DNA of 33,278 nt from contig JASHQT010000034.1 of assembly GCA_030039005.1 (NCBI GenBank), forward strand, positions 1-33,278. Reading direction: 5' to 3'. The stretch is from Bryobacteraceae bacterium (GTDB taxonomy: Bacteria; Acidobacteriota; Terriglobia; Bryobacterales; Bryobacteraceae). How positions within the stretch are numbered: position 1 is the stretch's first letter; each line of letters begins with the position of its first letter. This document shows, one piece after another, positions 24,505 through 32,802 of this stretch. A model generated the notes under the pieces. It had not been told where the DNA came from, searched no databases, and saw only the letters and a program-made list of their open reading frames with translations. A program made the translations under genes and the position numbers.

Positions 24505-24703
24505 GCTTAACACCGGCGGAGCCGGATTTCAAGAGCAAAGTAGCCGACTGTAAAGCTCCGCAAATGTGACCCTCTAGGGGCGACGGGAAGTCGTAGGGGC
24601 GACGGGAAGTCGCGCATCCCGACAACTGGGCGCGGCCGCACCGCGGGCCAAAAGGAACTGGGAAATGCAGCCCATCGCTCCGTCGGCCCGCGCTCGCAAT
24701 CGG
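24505..24703. other. Intergenic region with a small hairpin and tandem repeat
   Basis: Together with the leader element this fills the 368-bp gap between the 91-aa gene and the superoxide dismutase gene. It holds a compact inverted repeat CCGGC-gga-GCCGG (24513-24525), the tandem 19-bp repeat at 24575-24612, and no open frame with coding character. No other element is visible. Confidence 0.5.
24575..24612. repeat. Perfect tandem 19-bp repeat (two copies)
   Basis: TAGGGGCGACGGGAAGTCG occurs twice head to tail (24575-24593 and 24594-24612) without a mismatch. Each copy contains a small inverted repeat, CGAC-GGGAA-GTCG, so each could form a short hairpin. A related sequence (GCGCATCCCGAC) follows directly. 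It may be a remnant of a dispersed REP-like family. Confidence 0.85.
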
Positions 24704-25315
24704 CTATTTCGCCGAGCTAAACCGCTTCTCGATTTCCGGCCAGTTCACTACGCTCCACCAGGCCGCGATGTATTCCGGCCGCCGGTTCTGATACTTCAGA
24801 TAATACGCGTGTTCCCACACGTCCAGGCCCATGACGGGATATGCGCCGTCCATCACCGGGCTGTCCTGATTGGCGGTCGAAATAATTTCGATCGCCGAGC
24901 CTTTCTTCACCAGCCAGGCCCAGCCGGAACCGAACCGGCCTGTCGCCGCCGCGGTGAACTTCTCTTTGAAGCCGTCAAAGCTGCCGAACGTGGAGTTGAT
25001 GGCGCTCGCGATGTGGCCCGACGGGCTGCCACCGGCGCTCGGCGCCAGAATTTGCCAAAACATGGAATGATTGATGTGACCGCCGCCGTTGTTGCGCACC
25101 GCGGTGCGAATATTTTCCGGCACGATGGCGCAGTTGTTAGCCAGCAATTCTTCCACAGTCTTGGTCTGTAGATTAGGCGCGGATTCGAGCGCTTTATTCA
25201 AATTTGTCACATAAGCGCCATGGTGTTTGTCGTGGTGAATCTCCATGGTCTTTGCATCGATGTAAGGCTCCAGCGCGTCGAACGCGTACGGCAGCGGGGG
25301 AACGGTAAATGCCAC
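24704..25315 (-). CDS. Superoxide dismutase, Fe/Mn family (Mn-type signature)
   Basis: A 203-residue enzyme of standard length that converts superoxide to hydrogen peroxide and oxygen in the cytosol. The metal ligands are His27 (EIHHDKHH), His83 (HINHSMFW), Asp165 and His169 ([13 protein letters not shown]). The segment NQDSPV at 149-154 and the GGGHINH glycines are the pattern of manganese rather than iron enzymes, though cambialistic use cannot be excluded. There is no signal peptide. The start is GTG at 25313-25315 with AGGAG 6 nt upstream, and mature homologues begin with the same A/S-F-x-V/L-P-P-L-P-Y-A. It follows gatA by 20 bp, so it is probably the last gene of the dciA-gatC-gatA transcript. 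Confidence 0.96.
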   Translation of the reverse strand: MAFTVPPLPYAFDALEPYIDAKTMEIHHDKHHGAYVTNLNKALESAPNLQTKTVEELLANNCAIVPENIRTAVRNNGGGHINHSMFWQILAPSAGGSPSGHIASAINSTFGSFDGFKEKFTAAATGRFGSGWAWLVKKGSAIEIISTANQDSPVMDGAYPVMGLDVWEHAYYLKYQNRRPEYIAAWWSVVNWPEIEKRFSSAK

Positions 25316-25335
25316 AGTTTTCTCCTCTCGATCAT

Positions 25336-26784
25336 TCAATTGGGACCGGCGAACCCGCCGGCTTTTTCAAAAGCATCCGCCAGGCGAAACAGTCCGCTTT
25401 CGTCGAAATGGCGGGTGAGTATTTGCATGCCGATGGGCAGGCCCGCGGACGTTTTGCCGCAGGGCACGCTCAGGCAGGGAATCCCGGCCAAATCGCCGGT
25501 GATGGTGTAAATATCGGACAAATACATTTCCAGTGGATCGTTCACCTTCTCGCCGATCTTGAACGCGGGCGAGGGTGAGACAGGCGCGACGATCGCATCC
25601 ACTTCCGCGAAAGCTTTGCGAAAATCCTCGGCGATGAGCGCGCGCACCTTTTGCGCCTTCAAATAATACGCATCGTAATAGCCGTGGCTCAAAACATACG
25701 TGCCCAGCATGATGCGGCGCTTGCATTCGGCGCCGAAGCCTGCGCCGCGCGTGGCGCGATACATGCCGCTCAGCGTGTCTTCGGCTGCCCGCGACGTATA
25801 TCGCACGCCGTCATAGCGCGCCAGGTTCGAGCTCGCTTCCGCGGTCGCGATGATGTAGTAGCAAGGCACCGCGTATTTGGTCGCGGGCAGGCTGATCTCG
25901 CGCACTTCGCAGCCGAGTTTTTTGAGCTTCTCGATTCCGGCGTGAATCAGATCGCCCGATTCGCTCGCCAGGCTTTCGAAGTATTCGCGCGGCAGCCCGA
26001 TCTTCAGTCCCGCGACTTTGCCGTCGAGCTGCGCGCTATAGCTCGGAACCGGCGCGAACGCCGAGGTCGCGTCGCATTCGTCGCGGCCGGCAATGGTTTC
26101 AAGCAGCAGCGCGGCGTCGCGCACCGTGCGGCCGAACGGGCCGATGTGATCGAGCGAGCTGGCGAAGGCGACCAATCCGTACCGCGACACGCGGCCGTAG
26201 GTGGGCGTCACGCCGACCACGCCGCAGAACGACGCAGGCTGGCGCACCGACCCGCCGGTGTCGGAGCCGAGCGCGACGACCGCCGTTCCCTGCGCCACTG
26301 CCGCCGCCGATCCGCCACTCGATCCGCCGGGCACGCGATCGAGCGCGGCCGGATTGCGCACCGGTCCGAAGGCCGAATTTTCGTTCGAGGAGCCCATGGC
26401 AAACTCGTCGCAATTGGTTTTGCCCAGGATCACCGCGCCCGCTGCTTCCAGTCGCCGTACCGCAGTCGCATCGTAGGGCGGAATGTAATGTTCGAGCAGC
26501 CGCGAGCCGCATGTGGTCCGCACGCCCTCGGTCACGATCACGTCCTTCACAGCAATGGGAACGCCGGCCAGCGGCCCAGGGTTTTCCCCGGCGGCCAGCT
26601 TGCGGTCCACTCGTTTGGCCGTGGCCAGCGCGCGCTCAGGGCAAAAATGCAGATATGCATTCGTCTTGGGATTCTCGGCCCGCGCGAACTCGAGCGCCGA
26701 TTGCGCCAACTCCACGGCGCTGAATTCGCGTGCTTGTAGGCCTCTCTGCACCTGCTCGATCGTCAAGCTAGCGACGCCGGTCAT
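25336..26784 (-). CDS. gatA: Asp-tRNA(Asn)/Glu-tRNA(Gln) amidotransferase subunit A
   Basis: A 482-residue amidase-signature enzyme. GatA releases ammonia from glutamine or asparagine, which the GatCAB complex uses to convert misacylated Glu-tRNA(Gln) or Asp-tRNA(Asn). The catalytic triad is in place: Lys80 (PIAVKD), Ser155 ([13 protein letters not shown]) and Ser179 ([12 protein letters not shown]). Other family blocks are [20 protein letters not shown] and the C-terminal [16 protein letters not shown]. Length matches the family. It lies 37 bp downstream of gatC on the same strand. The usual partner gatB is not in the window, so it must be elsewhere in the genome. The ATG at 26782-26784 sits among short repeats rather than behind a clear ribosome binding site. 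Confidence 0.98.
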   Translation of the reverse strand: MTGVASLTIEQVQRGLQAREFSAVELAQSALEFARAENPKTNAYLHFCPERALATAKRVDRKLAAGENPGPLAGVPIAVKDVIVTEGVRTTCGSRLLEHYIPPYDATAVRRLEAAGAVILGKTNCDEFAMGSSNENSAFGPVRNPAALDRVPGGSSGGSAAAVAQGTAVVALGSDTGGSVRQPASFCGVVGVTPTYGRVSRYGLVAFASSLDHIGPFGRTVRDAALLLETIAGRDECDATSAFAPVPSYSAQLDGKVAGLKIGLPREYFESLASESGDLIHAGIEKLKKLGCEVREISLPATKYAVPCYYIIATAEASSNLARYDGVRYTSRAAEDTLSGMYRATRGAGFGAECKRRIMLGTYVLSHGYYDAYYLKAQKVRALIAEDFRKAFAEVDAIVAPVSPSPAFKIGEKVNDPLEMYLSDIYTITGDLAGIPCLSVPCGKTSAGLPIGMQILTRHFDESGLFRLADAFEKAGGFAGPN

Positions 26785-26789
26785 GATTG

Positions 26790-26815
26790 AAACACCCGTG
26801 GTTCAAACACCCGTG
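26790..26815. repeat. Direct repeat in the gatC-gatA gap
   Basis: AAACACCCGTG occurs twice with a 15-bp period (26790-26800 and 26805-26815), between the gatC stop and the gatA start. On the minus strand the proximal copy is part of AACACGGGTGTT, a near-perfect palindrome. The repeat occupies the place of the gatA ribosome binding site. Confidence 0.6.
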
Positions 26816-26821
26816 TTCCAC

Positions 26822-27121
26822 TCATCGTTCGATCACTTTGGGCACCTTGTAATAGCCGTTGCCGGCCAGCGGCGCGTTGGCGAGCGCCGCCTGGTTGCCG
26901 ATGGGCGGGATGATCTGGTCGGCGCGCAGCGTGGCCGTCTCTTCGCTCTCGTACAATACCTGCGCCATGGGTTCTACGCGCGAAGTGTCGATTTCGTTCA
27001 ACGCGTCCATATGCGTGAGGATTTCGTCCAGATCCTTGGCCAGCCGCGCGATCTCTTCGTCGGTCAGCTTTAAGTTCGCGAGGTCGGCGACGTTGCGAAC
27101 CTCGGTCTCGGTAATTTTCAC
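26822..27121 (-). CDS. gatC: Asp-tRNA(Asn)/Glu-tRNA(Gln) amidotransferase subunit C
   Basis: A 99-residue protein of normal GatC length, the small subunit that holds GatA and GatB together. The typical sequence is visible: VRNVADLANLKLTDEEIARL, the helix DLDEILTHMDALNEIDTS, then the loop VEPMAQVLYESEETATLRAD and the C-terminal GNGYYKVPKVIE. The start is GTG at 27119-27121 and overlaps the stop of the upstream DciA gene by four bases (GTGA), indicating translational coupling. gatA follows 37 bp downstream. Confidence 0.96.
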   Translation of the reverse strand: MKITETEVRNVADLANLKLTDEEIARLAKDLDEILTHMDALNEIDTSRVEPMAQVLYESEETATLRADQIIPPIGNQAALANAPLAGNGYYKVPKVIER

Positions 27122-27561
27122 GCGCTGGCTCTCTTCTGGGTTTTCCGGCGCGACTGCTTATATACGATGCGCAGGATGGGATCTTTGATACCGTCGGCCT
27201 CGTCATTGGCGGCGTTTTCACCGTGAGTCCGCGCCGGTTGCGGAGGGCGGCGCGGCGCCGCGCGGGCGATGCGAAACTCCAGATCGGTGACTGTGCCGCT
27301 CCCGATCAACTCGGTGATTTTCGCGAGAATGGCGAAGCGCAACTGAAACAGTTGTTTCTGCCACATCCCATCCTCGGCTTCCACCACCAGGCACCCGCGC
27401 ACCAAAGCCTTCGGGACCGCGTGCGAAGCGATGCGCTCACCCACCGCGGCCGGCCAGGCGGCGAGCGCCAGTTCGTCGGGTGTAATGGCGGCGGAAAGTT
27501 TGAGTTTGGCGAGGGCCTTGCCGGCTCGTTCCATGCGGACGAACTCAATTTTAACATTCAT
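27118..27561 (-). CDS. DciA/DUF721 family protein (probable helicase loader or helicase-interacting factor)
   Basis: A 147-residue protein with the DUF721 pattern: LALAAWPAAVGERIASHAVP, then RGCLVVEAEDGMWQKQLFQL, the end ELIGSGTVTDLEF, and a basic C-terminal tail (RAAPRRPPQPARTHG and KQSRRKTQKR). DciA proteins interact with the replicative helicase DnaB and replace DnaC-type loaders in many bacteria. The basic tail would fit DNA binding. The start is the ATG at 27559-27561; an upstream in-frame GTG adds five residues and neither has a good ribosome binding site. It is the first gene of an apparent dciA-gatC-gatA-sod run and is divergent from the FAD oxidoreductase, with only 43 bp between the starts. 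Confidence 0.85.
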   Translation of the reverse strand: MNVKIEFVRMERAGKALAKLKLSAAITPDELALAAWPAAVGERIASHAVPKALVRGCLVVEAEDGMWQKQLFQLRFAILAKITELIGSGTVTDLEFRIARAAPRRPPQPARTHGENAANDEADGIKDPILRIVYKQSRRKTQKRASA

Positions 27562-27604
27562 CGTGTTCACGATCACCGGCGGGTACTTGTGTTACCAATT
27601 TTAA

Positions 27605-28741
27605 GTGGACGCAAATCGCATCGTTGTGGTCGGTGCAGGGATCGTCGGCGCGTCCATCGCCTACCATCTGGTGAAGCGCGGCGCGAAAGTGGCGATCGTG
27701 GAAGCCGCCCGGCCGGGCGCCGGGGCGACGGAAAAATCGTTCGGCTGGATCAACGCGACATTCTCTAAGCGTCCGCGCGGCTACTTCGATTTGAATCAAC
27801 TCGGCCTGGCCGGATGGCGGCGCCTGGAGACCGAGCTCGGCGGCGAGTTGAAAGTCCAGTGGGGCGGAAGCGTGGCGTGGGCTGCAGGCGAGACTGTGGG
27901 CCCGGTGGAGGGAGAAGATCTTCGCCAACAGGTCCGCCATCACCAGGAGTGGGGCTACGCGGCGCATCTGATCGACGAAGAGGAATTCCGCCGCTTGTTG
28001 CCCAACGTCACGCCGGGCGATTTCAGCGCCGCGTGCCATTCGGAATTCGAAGGCGCAGTGGACCCCATGGATGCCTTGAAGGCCCTGCTGCGCCAGGTTC
28101 GTGAGGCGGGCGGCGAAGTGCGCTATCCGTTCGAAGTGGACGCTTTCGCGATCGACGGCGGCCGCATTAGCTCAGTCCGTGGCGGCGAGAATTCGTTGAC
28201 CGCGGAAACCGTGGTTCTCGCCTCCGGAGTCGCCACCGAGCGGCTGGCCGCGCTCGCGGGCGTCAACGTCCGCCTCAAGGAATCGCGCGGTGTGCTGGTG
28301 CATACTCGGCCGCAGCCCAAGCTGATCGACCGCGTGGTGCTCGCGCCCCAGGTGCACTGCAGACAGAAATTGGATGGCCGTGTGGTGGTGGGCGGCCGCG
28401 TCGTCGCTGGTGTGGGGACCGCAGATAGCGACGGGCTGGAGCACGCTACTAGCGCCAGCATCAACGAACACGGCCAGCGCATCTTGCGCGAGGCTGCCCG
28501 TGTGCTGCCCGGAATCCGCGGCGTGGCCATCGAGCGCGTTACGCTGGGCCAGCGCGTGATGCCGGCCGACGAATACCCGGTGCTTGGATTCGCCGAGCGC
28601 TGCCCGAACCTGTATATCGCGGCCGCGCACAGTGGTGTGACGCTGGCGCCGCTGATCGGCCAATATGCCGCGCTCGAAATCCTGGATGGCGCGCGCGTGG
28701 AGTCGCTCGGCCCATACCGGCCTTCGCGATTTGGCGATTAG
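27605..28741 (+). CDS. FAD-dependent oxidoreductase (DAO family, glycine/D-amino acid oxidase-like)
   Basis: A 378-residue flavoprotein. The N-terminal dinucleotide fold has IVVVGAGIVGASIAYHL (GxGxxG at 10-15) ending in Glu33, which binds the ribose of FAD. It is followed by GATEKSFGWINA, where family members place a serine next to the flavin. The substrate domain follows, and the C-terminal FAD-binding block reads YIAAAHSGVTLAPLIGQYAAL. These enzymes oxidise amines or amino acids such as glycine, sarcosine, D-amino acids or proline; the substrate cannot be assigned. The start is GTG at 27605 with no ribosome binding site and little space upstream, so a short-leader or leaderless message is possible. 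Its stop codon overlaps that of the convergent large Ig-like gene. Confidence 0.92.
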   Translation: MDANRIVVVGAGIVGASIAYHLVKRGAKVAIVEAARPGAGATEKSFGWINATFSKRPRGYFDLNQLGLAGWRRLETELGGELKVQWGGSVAWAAGETVGPVEGEDLRQQVRHHQEWGYAAHLIDEEEFRRLLPNVTPGDFSAACHSEFEGAVDPMDALKALLRQVREAGGEVRYPFEVDAFAIDGGRISSVRGGENSLTAETVVLASGVATERLAALAGVNVRLKESRGVLVHTRPQPKLIDRVVLAPQVHCRQKLDGRVVVGGRVVAGVGTADSDGLEHATSASINEHGQRILREAARVLPGIRGVAIERVTLGQRVMPADEYPVLGFAERCPNLYIAAAHSGVTLAPLIGQYAALEILDGARVESLGPYRPSRFGD

Positions 28742-31700
28742 TTCACCGGCAACAAAGTCGAATTCGCCGCTACGCCGTTCTGCGATACATCCACTTGCAG
28801 GCTGCCCGACGCCGCTCCGGCCGGCACCTGGAAATTGATCTGGTACAGCCCCACAAATCCCGGCGTCAGTCCCGCGAATTCCACCGTCGCCGGCTGCGAG
28901 CCCACCGTGACCGTGGGTTGCGATGTCACCGCCGCGGGCGGCAAACTGGGGCTCGCGGCCCCGGAAGCCACCGGCGGATTGGTCGCGCCCATCCCCACCA
29001 GGTATATGATGAGATATTCGCCCGGTTTCGCCGGATTCGTGCTCGTTACCAGCGAATAATCCGACGAATGCTGCGCGATAATATGCGCACCGTTCTGCGG
29101 GCTCGATGAATTGGGTCCGTCGTCCATCGACAAAACGCCCGGCGTCGTCGGAACGATGGCCAGCATTTGCGGCAGCGTGAGCGCATTGTTGACGCTCAGC
29201 ACGATCGGCAATTGCTCGGTCGCCGTCACCTCGAAGGGGATCTGGAGGTTGATCTGTCCGCTGCTCAAGAAGTACAGAGGGGCTTTGGCAGAGCCAATCA
29301 GCGCGAAGGTCTCGTTGAAATTCACCGGCAGCGGCGCGTTTCCGGTGGAGACCGGCGTGCTGCCCAACCCCGATCCATAAACTTGCGCGATGGTTCCCGG
29401 CGATAATGCCGCTCCCACCACCGGATTCAAATTGTTCAGCGTCCCGTTGGGCGCAACCACCGGCGGCGGTGTTTGGTTGGGGCCGATGCCGCCGTAAAGC
29501 TTGGCGGCTGCCGGTGCAAGTCCGCTGGCGGCGGCGTTAAGCGTCACCACCATGCTCGCGTTCACGTTTCCCGGCTGCCAGGTGGCGGAATAATTGCCAA
29601 GCTGATCGCTTACCAGGATCAGCGGCGCGTCACCGTTGGAAAAATTCGCCACCACGTTGCCGTTCGTAACCGGATTGGCGCAATCGTCATTGAGCTGGAC
29701 GATCAGCGTGGCGGGCCATCCCGCGGGTACCGCGAAATCATTGGGCAGCCCAGTCTCCGTGATCATCAGCTTACTCGGCGTGCAACCGGCGGCGTGGGGC
29801 TCCACACCCGCACGCGCATTCGAAGAATTGCCCGGCGTGACGATGAGCGTGACGTTTTCGGATTCGAGCACTGACGCCGCCGAAATAAACACCTGGCCCG
29901 TGTAAAAGCCCGGCACCATACCGGACGGGTTCACGGATACGGTTACCGCGCCCGCTGTCTGGCCGCTAGCCGTGCCGGATGCCGGTGTCGCCGCGAGCCA
30001 GGAGCCGTTATCGGCGGTAGTGGACGTCACAGCGAAGGCTATAGCCGAAGCGCTGCTGATCTGGATCTGGACCTGTTGGGAGGATGGAGTCGCGCTGGTG
30101 GAGCCTGCCGCGGCGGTGAACACCAATCCGCCCGGCGTAACGGCCGGTATGGGAGACGCCGTGCTGGCGGCCAGATTCAAAACCGCCGAGATGTACTGGG
30201 GCGAATTGAGCGAATTGTTGTCCGCCACTTCTACAATCGCGTAATACGGCCCCGGTGTGAGCTGGGTCGCGCCGGGCGTGAGCGCCAGCGTCAACGATCC
30301 CGGCGCGCTGCCGGTAGCAGTCCCGTTCGACGGCTGCAAGCTCAGCCAGGTTGGCGCGCTTTCACCAGGGAAGGCACTCACCAGGCTCGCGTTCCAATTC
30401 ACGCTCGACCCCGGATCACCCAGGTTCAACACATGGACCGTCTGTGTCTGGCTGGATCCCCCGCCTTCGATCGCCTGGAACAGGACGCCGGTTGAATCCA
30501 ATGCCAGGATCGGGCCGCTCGCCGCTACAAACAAAGAGACCGGTACTTGGACGTTGCCTGCCGGCGACGAAAGCAGAATCGCGTCCTGATACGCGCCCAC
30601 CGCCAAGCCGTTGGTATTCACCTGCACTTGCACGAAAACCGGTGCGTTGAGTGTCGTGCTGCTCGACCCCGCGGTCACGCTCGTGATCCACGCACTCCCT
30701 CCCGCCACCGAGGCCGTGAACGCGACGGTGCCGGGCCCACTGTTAGCTACCGCCAGTTGCTCGGTCAGAGTGCCGGGCGCGGCGTTTCGAGCCGTGAAAT
30801 TGAGAGCGGAGGGAGCCACGGTGAGCTGTGGGGATGCGCTCGTGACGTTCAGCGTCACCGCCACGTCCGTCGCAAGCCCATTGCTGTCTACAATCTGAAC
30901 ACGCGCTGGATAGCTTCCCGCGGCCATGCTGCCCTGATTAACACTGACCACGACGCTGCTGGGCGCCACGTTTCCCGCCGGCGTCACGGTAATCCAGCCG
31001 GGCGCGGCCGAACCGGTTTGCCCGTTATCCACTACGACATGAAAGGTCACCGGCGACGCCGCTCCACTGGCCGGCACAATCGAGATAGCCTGCGTGGCCG
31101 GAGGACCACCATTGAGACTCGCATTGAACGTCAGGCTCTGCGGCGTGACTTGAACCTGCGGAACGTCCGAGGAGAACGTCACCTGAAACGGTGACACGCT
31201 TTGGCCTCGAACGCTGTCCGTCACTCCAATGTGGAAGTTGTAGGTCCCGGGAGTGGAAGGTGTGCCATTGAGGAGGCCCGCCGGCGTGATCGTAATCCCG
31301 GGCGGGTTGTCGTTGATCGAAAACACGTACGGCGGAACGCCGCCCGTAGCCGAGATCTGCAACGAATACGGTACACCGACCGGCCCGTTCGGAAGCGGCG
31401 AGCTGGTGCTGACGGTCGGCAGAGGATTCACCGTGATGCTGTACTGAAACGACGTCTGGTTATTGTTCTGATCCGTGATGATGATCGGAAAGGTGAATGT
31501 TCCGACCGTTGTCGGGGTGCCGGAAAAGGTCCCGATCGAGGTCAATTTGAATCCGGGTGGCAACGGGTTTGGATTGAACACACTGGTAGGCTCTGAAAAC
31601 GTGTACGATCCCGGGCAGCCCGTCACCATAAATTGGACCGCCGTGTACGCGACGTTCACGTCCGCCCCAGGCAGGGGAGACGCCGGAGAAAGCGCCGCGG

Positions 31701-32172
31701 AGCACGGCGATACGATGATGGAAAGAGCCTGAGACGCGGGTCCCGATGAGGGGGACTGGTCCGTTGCCGTCACAATGAACGGGAAATTGCCGGTTTGCGT
31801 CGGAGTTCCGCTGATTACGCCGGTGGCTGAATTGAGGCTGAGGCCTTGGGGAAGCTGCAAGCCATCTACGGGCTTAACAAGCGAGCCAACCCGCGAGGAG
31901 ACGGCGGGCCGGGCGCCGCAGTTGTCACATTCAATGCTCCAGGTCACAGTTCCCACAGCCCCACTGGCTTCTAGTTGCACTGAATAAGGGGAGTACTCCG
32001 TCGCGCCGGGCAAGTACGTCGTAGTAATCGTGATCGCCGGAAGCATTCCGGCGAACGCGACAAGGAAAGACAAGAGCGCGGCGACCCTCAGGGAAGTCAG
32101 CTCGGAAATTTTCCACGCCTGCAACCACAGCCTGTTTTCGTACGTCTTCTTACACAGAGAAGCGTGAGTCAT
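28738..32172 (-). CDS. Large exported protein: Ig-like (He_PIG) and BACON-like domains, TIGR03437-type C-terminus
   Basis: A 1144-residue exported protein. The start at 32170-32172 is fixed by AGGAGGAG 7 nt upstream. A long N-terminal region leads to a hydrophobic export segment (VAALLSFLVAFAGMLPAI, about 30-47). Three putative-Ig (He_PIG-like) units follow at about 52-140, 165-240 and 258-335, each ending in a G-x-x-x-G-T-P-x-x-x-G-x-F/Y pattern (ISGTPTQTGNF, FSGTPTTVGTF, LNGTPSTPGTY). Four BACON-like repeats come next (about 345-770), with an L-x-F-x-A / W-I/L-x-V/L-x-P pattern. After an Ig-like domain (about 800-890) the last 230 residues form the Solibacter-type domain (SAKAPLYFLSSGQINLQIPF and GLTPGFVGLYQINFQVPAG). 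The role is presumably surface adhesion or carbohydrate/protein binding. Residue positions are estimates. Confidence 0.88.
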   Translation of the reverse strand: MTHASLCKKTYENRLWLQAWKISELTSLRVAALLSFLVAFAGMLPAITITTTYLPGATEYSPYSVQLEASGAVGTVTWSIECDNCGARPAVSSRVGSLVKPVDGLQLPQGLSLNSATGVISGTPTQTGNFPFIVTATDQSPSSGPASQALSIIVSPCSAALSPASPLPGADVNVAYTAVQFMVTGCPGSYTFSEPTSVFNPNPLPPGFKLTSIGTFSGTPTTVGTFTFPIIITDQNNNQTSFQYSITVNPLPTVSTSSPLPNGPVGVPYSLQISATGGVPPYVFSINDNPPGITITPAGLLNGTPSTPGTYNFHIGVTDSVRGQSVSPFQVTFSSDVPQVQVTPQSLTFNASLNGGPPATQAISIVPASGAASPVTFHVVVDNGQTGSAAPGWITVTPAGNVAPSSVVVSVNQGSMAAGSYPARVQIVDSNGLATDVAVTLNVTSASPQLTVAPSALNFTARNAAPGTLTEQLAVANSGPGTVAFTASVAGGSAWITSVTAGSSSTTLNAPVFVQVQVNTNGLAVGAYQDAILLSSPAGNVQVPVSLFVAASGPILALDSTGVLFQAIEGGGSSQTQTVHVLNLGDPGSSVNWNASLVSAFPGESAPTWLSLQPSNGTATGSAPGSLTLALTPGATQLTPGPYYAIVEVADNNSLNSPQYISAVLNLAASTASPIPAVTPGGLVFTAAAGSTSATPSSQQVQIQISSASAIAFAVTSTTADNGSWLAATPASGTASGQTAGAVTVSVNPSGMVPGFYTGQVFISAASVLESENVTLIVTPGNSSNARAGVEPHAAGCTPSKLMITETGLPNDFAVPAGWPATLIVQLNDDCANPVTNGNVVANFSNGDAPLILVSDQLGNYSATWQPGNVNASMVVTLNAAASGLAPAAAKLYGGIGPNQTPPPVVAPNGTLNNLNPVVGAALSPGTIAQVYGSGLGSTPVSTGNAPLPVNFNETFALIGSAKAPLYFLSSGQINLQIPFEVTATEQLPIVLSVNNALTLPQMLAIVPTTPGVLSMDDGPNSSSPQNGAHIIAQHSSDYSLVTSTNPAKPGEYLIIYLVGMGATNPPVASGAASPSLPPAAVTSQPTVTVGSQPATVEFAGLTPGFVGLYQINFQVPAGAASGSLQVDVSQNGVAANSTLLPVN

Positions 32173-32246
32173 CAACCTTCTCCTCCTCTGATTCTGGCGC
32201 GGTGAAGTAGAAACGGGCCGCGCCACTTTTGTCGTTGAACACCCTT

Positions 32247-32276
32247 ATTCTACTGTCCCTTCGGCTGAGATCCCAA
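32247..32276 (-). promoter_or_regulatory. Candidate promoter of the large Ig-like protein
   Basis: On the minus strand TTGGGA (32271-32276) is followed after 18 bp by TAGAAT (32247-32252), a five-of-six match to the -10 consensus. It would give a leader of about 70 nt. Nothing else is visible in the 32173-32324 gap. Confidence 0.38.
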
Positions 32277-32324
32277 AAGATTTTCTTCCCGTAGCCGGAA
32301 GCTTCCATTTCCCCGCCTGAACGC

Positions 32325-32802
32325 TTGGTGCGCTCCGTACCCTCTTCCTCTACTTCGGCGGGGCCTGGCGCGGACTTGAGCCGGCTGACCGGTGTCTATC
32401 TCGACGGCCTGCGTCTGATTCGCGATTCCGGGCCCCCGGGGATGGACATCGCGGCCGGTGAGTACGGCTACGCCCCTTGGTGTTTTCGCGGCATGCTCGA
32501 CGCGGGAGCCGTGGACGTGCTGCAGGCCGATGCCACCCGGTGCCAGGGCATTTCGGGATTCCTACGGGCCGATGCGCTTTGCGAGGCGCACTCGATGCCG
32601 CTCTCGGCGCATCGTCACCGTCCGTACATGCCCATGTGGGTTGCGCCTGTCAGCGCCTCGACCACGTCCGCTTGGAGAAGATGGCATTCGATGGCGCGGT
32701 CGAGGCGGTCAGCGGAATGCTCCGGCCGGATTTCAGCGGCCGGGGTTTGGGTTGACGTGGAAAGAGGCTGACATGCGCCAATATCAAACGTACGGAGCGT
32801 GA
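32325..32802 (+). pseudogene. Enolase superfamily (mandelate racemase-like) C-terminal remnant, frameshifted
   Basis: The plus strand carries the C-terminal barrel part of a mandelate racemase/muconate cycloisomerase-type enzyme, broken in at least two places. The first frame reads DGLRLIRD, GMDIAAGEYGY, MLDAGAVDVLQADATRC, GISGFLRADALCEAHSMPLS. Near 32618 the homology moves to another frame with SPSVHAHVGCA, RLDHVRLEKMAFDGA and GMLRPDFSGRGLG, then a stop. Near 32745 it moves again, to FGLTWKEADMRQYQTYGA, ending at 32802. Nothing resembling the N-terminal capping domain or the first half of the barrel precedes it, so the gene is also truncated at its 5' end. It originally would have been a sugar-acid dehydratase or racemase. 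Its end overlaps the end of the convergent PEP-CTERM gene. The 5' limit of the remnant is approximate. Confidence 0.8.

Noticed and set aside
24513..24525. CCGGC-gga-GCCGG as a terminator for the sigma/anti-sigma operon
   Set aside because: It is nearly 500 bp from the anti-sigma stop codon and is followed by only a short ATTTC, so it does not look like a functional terminator.
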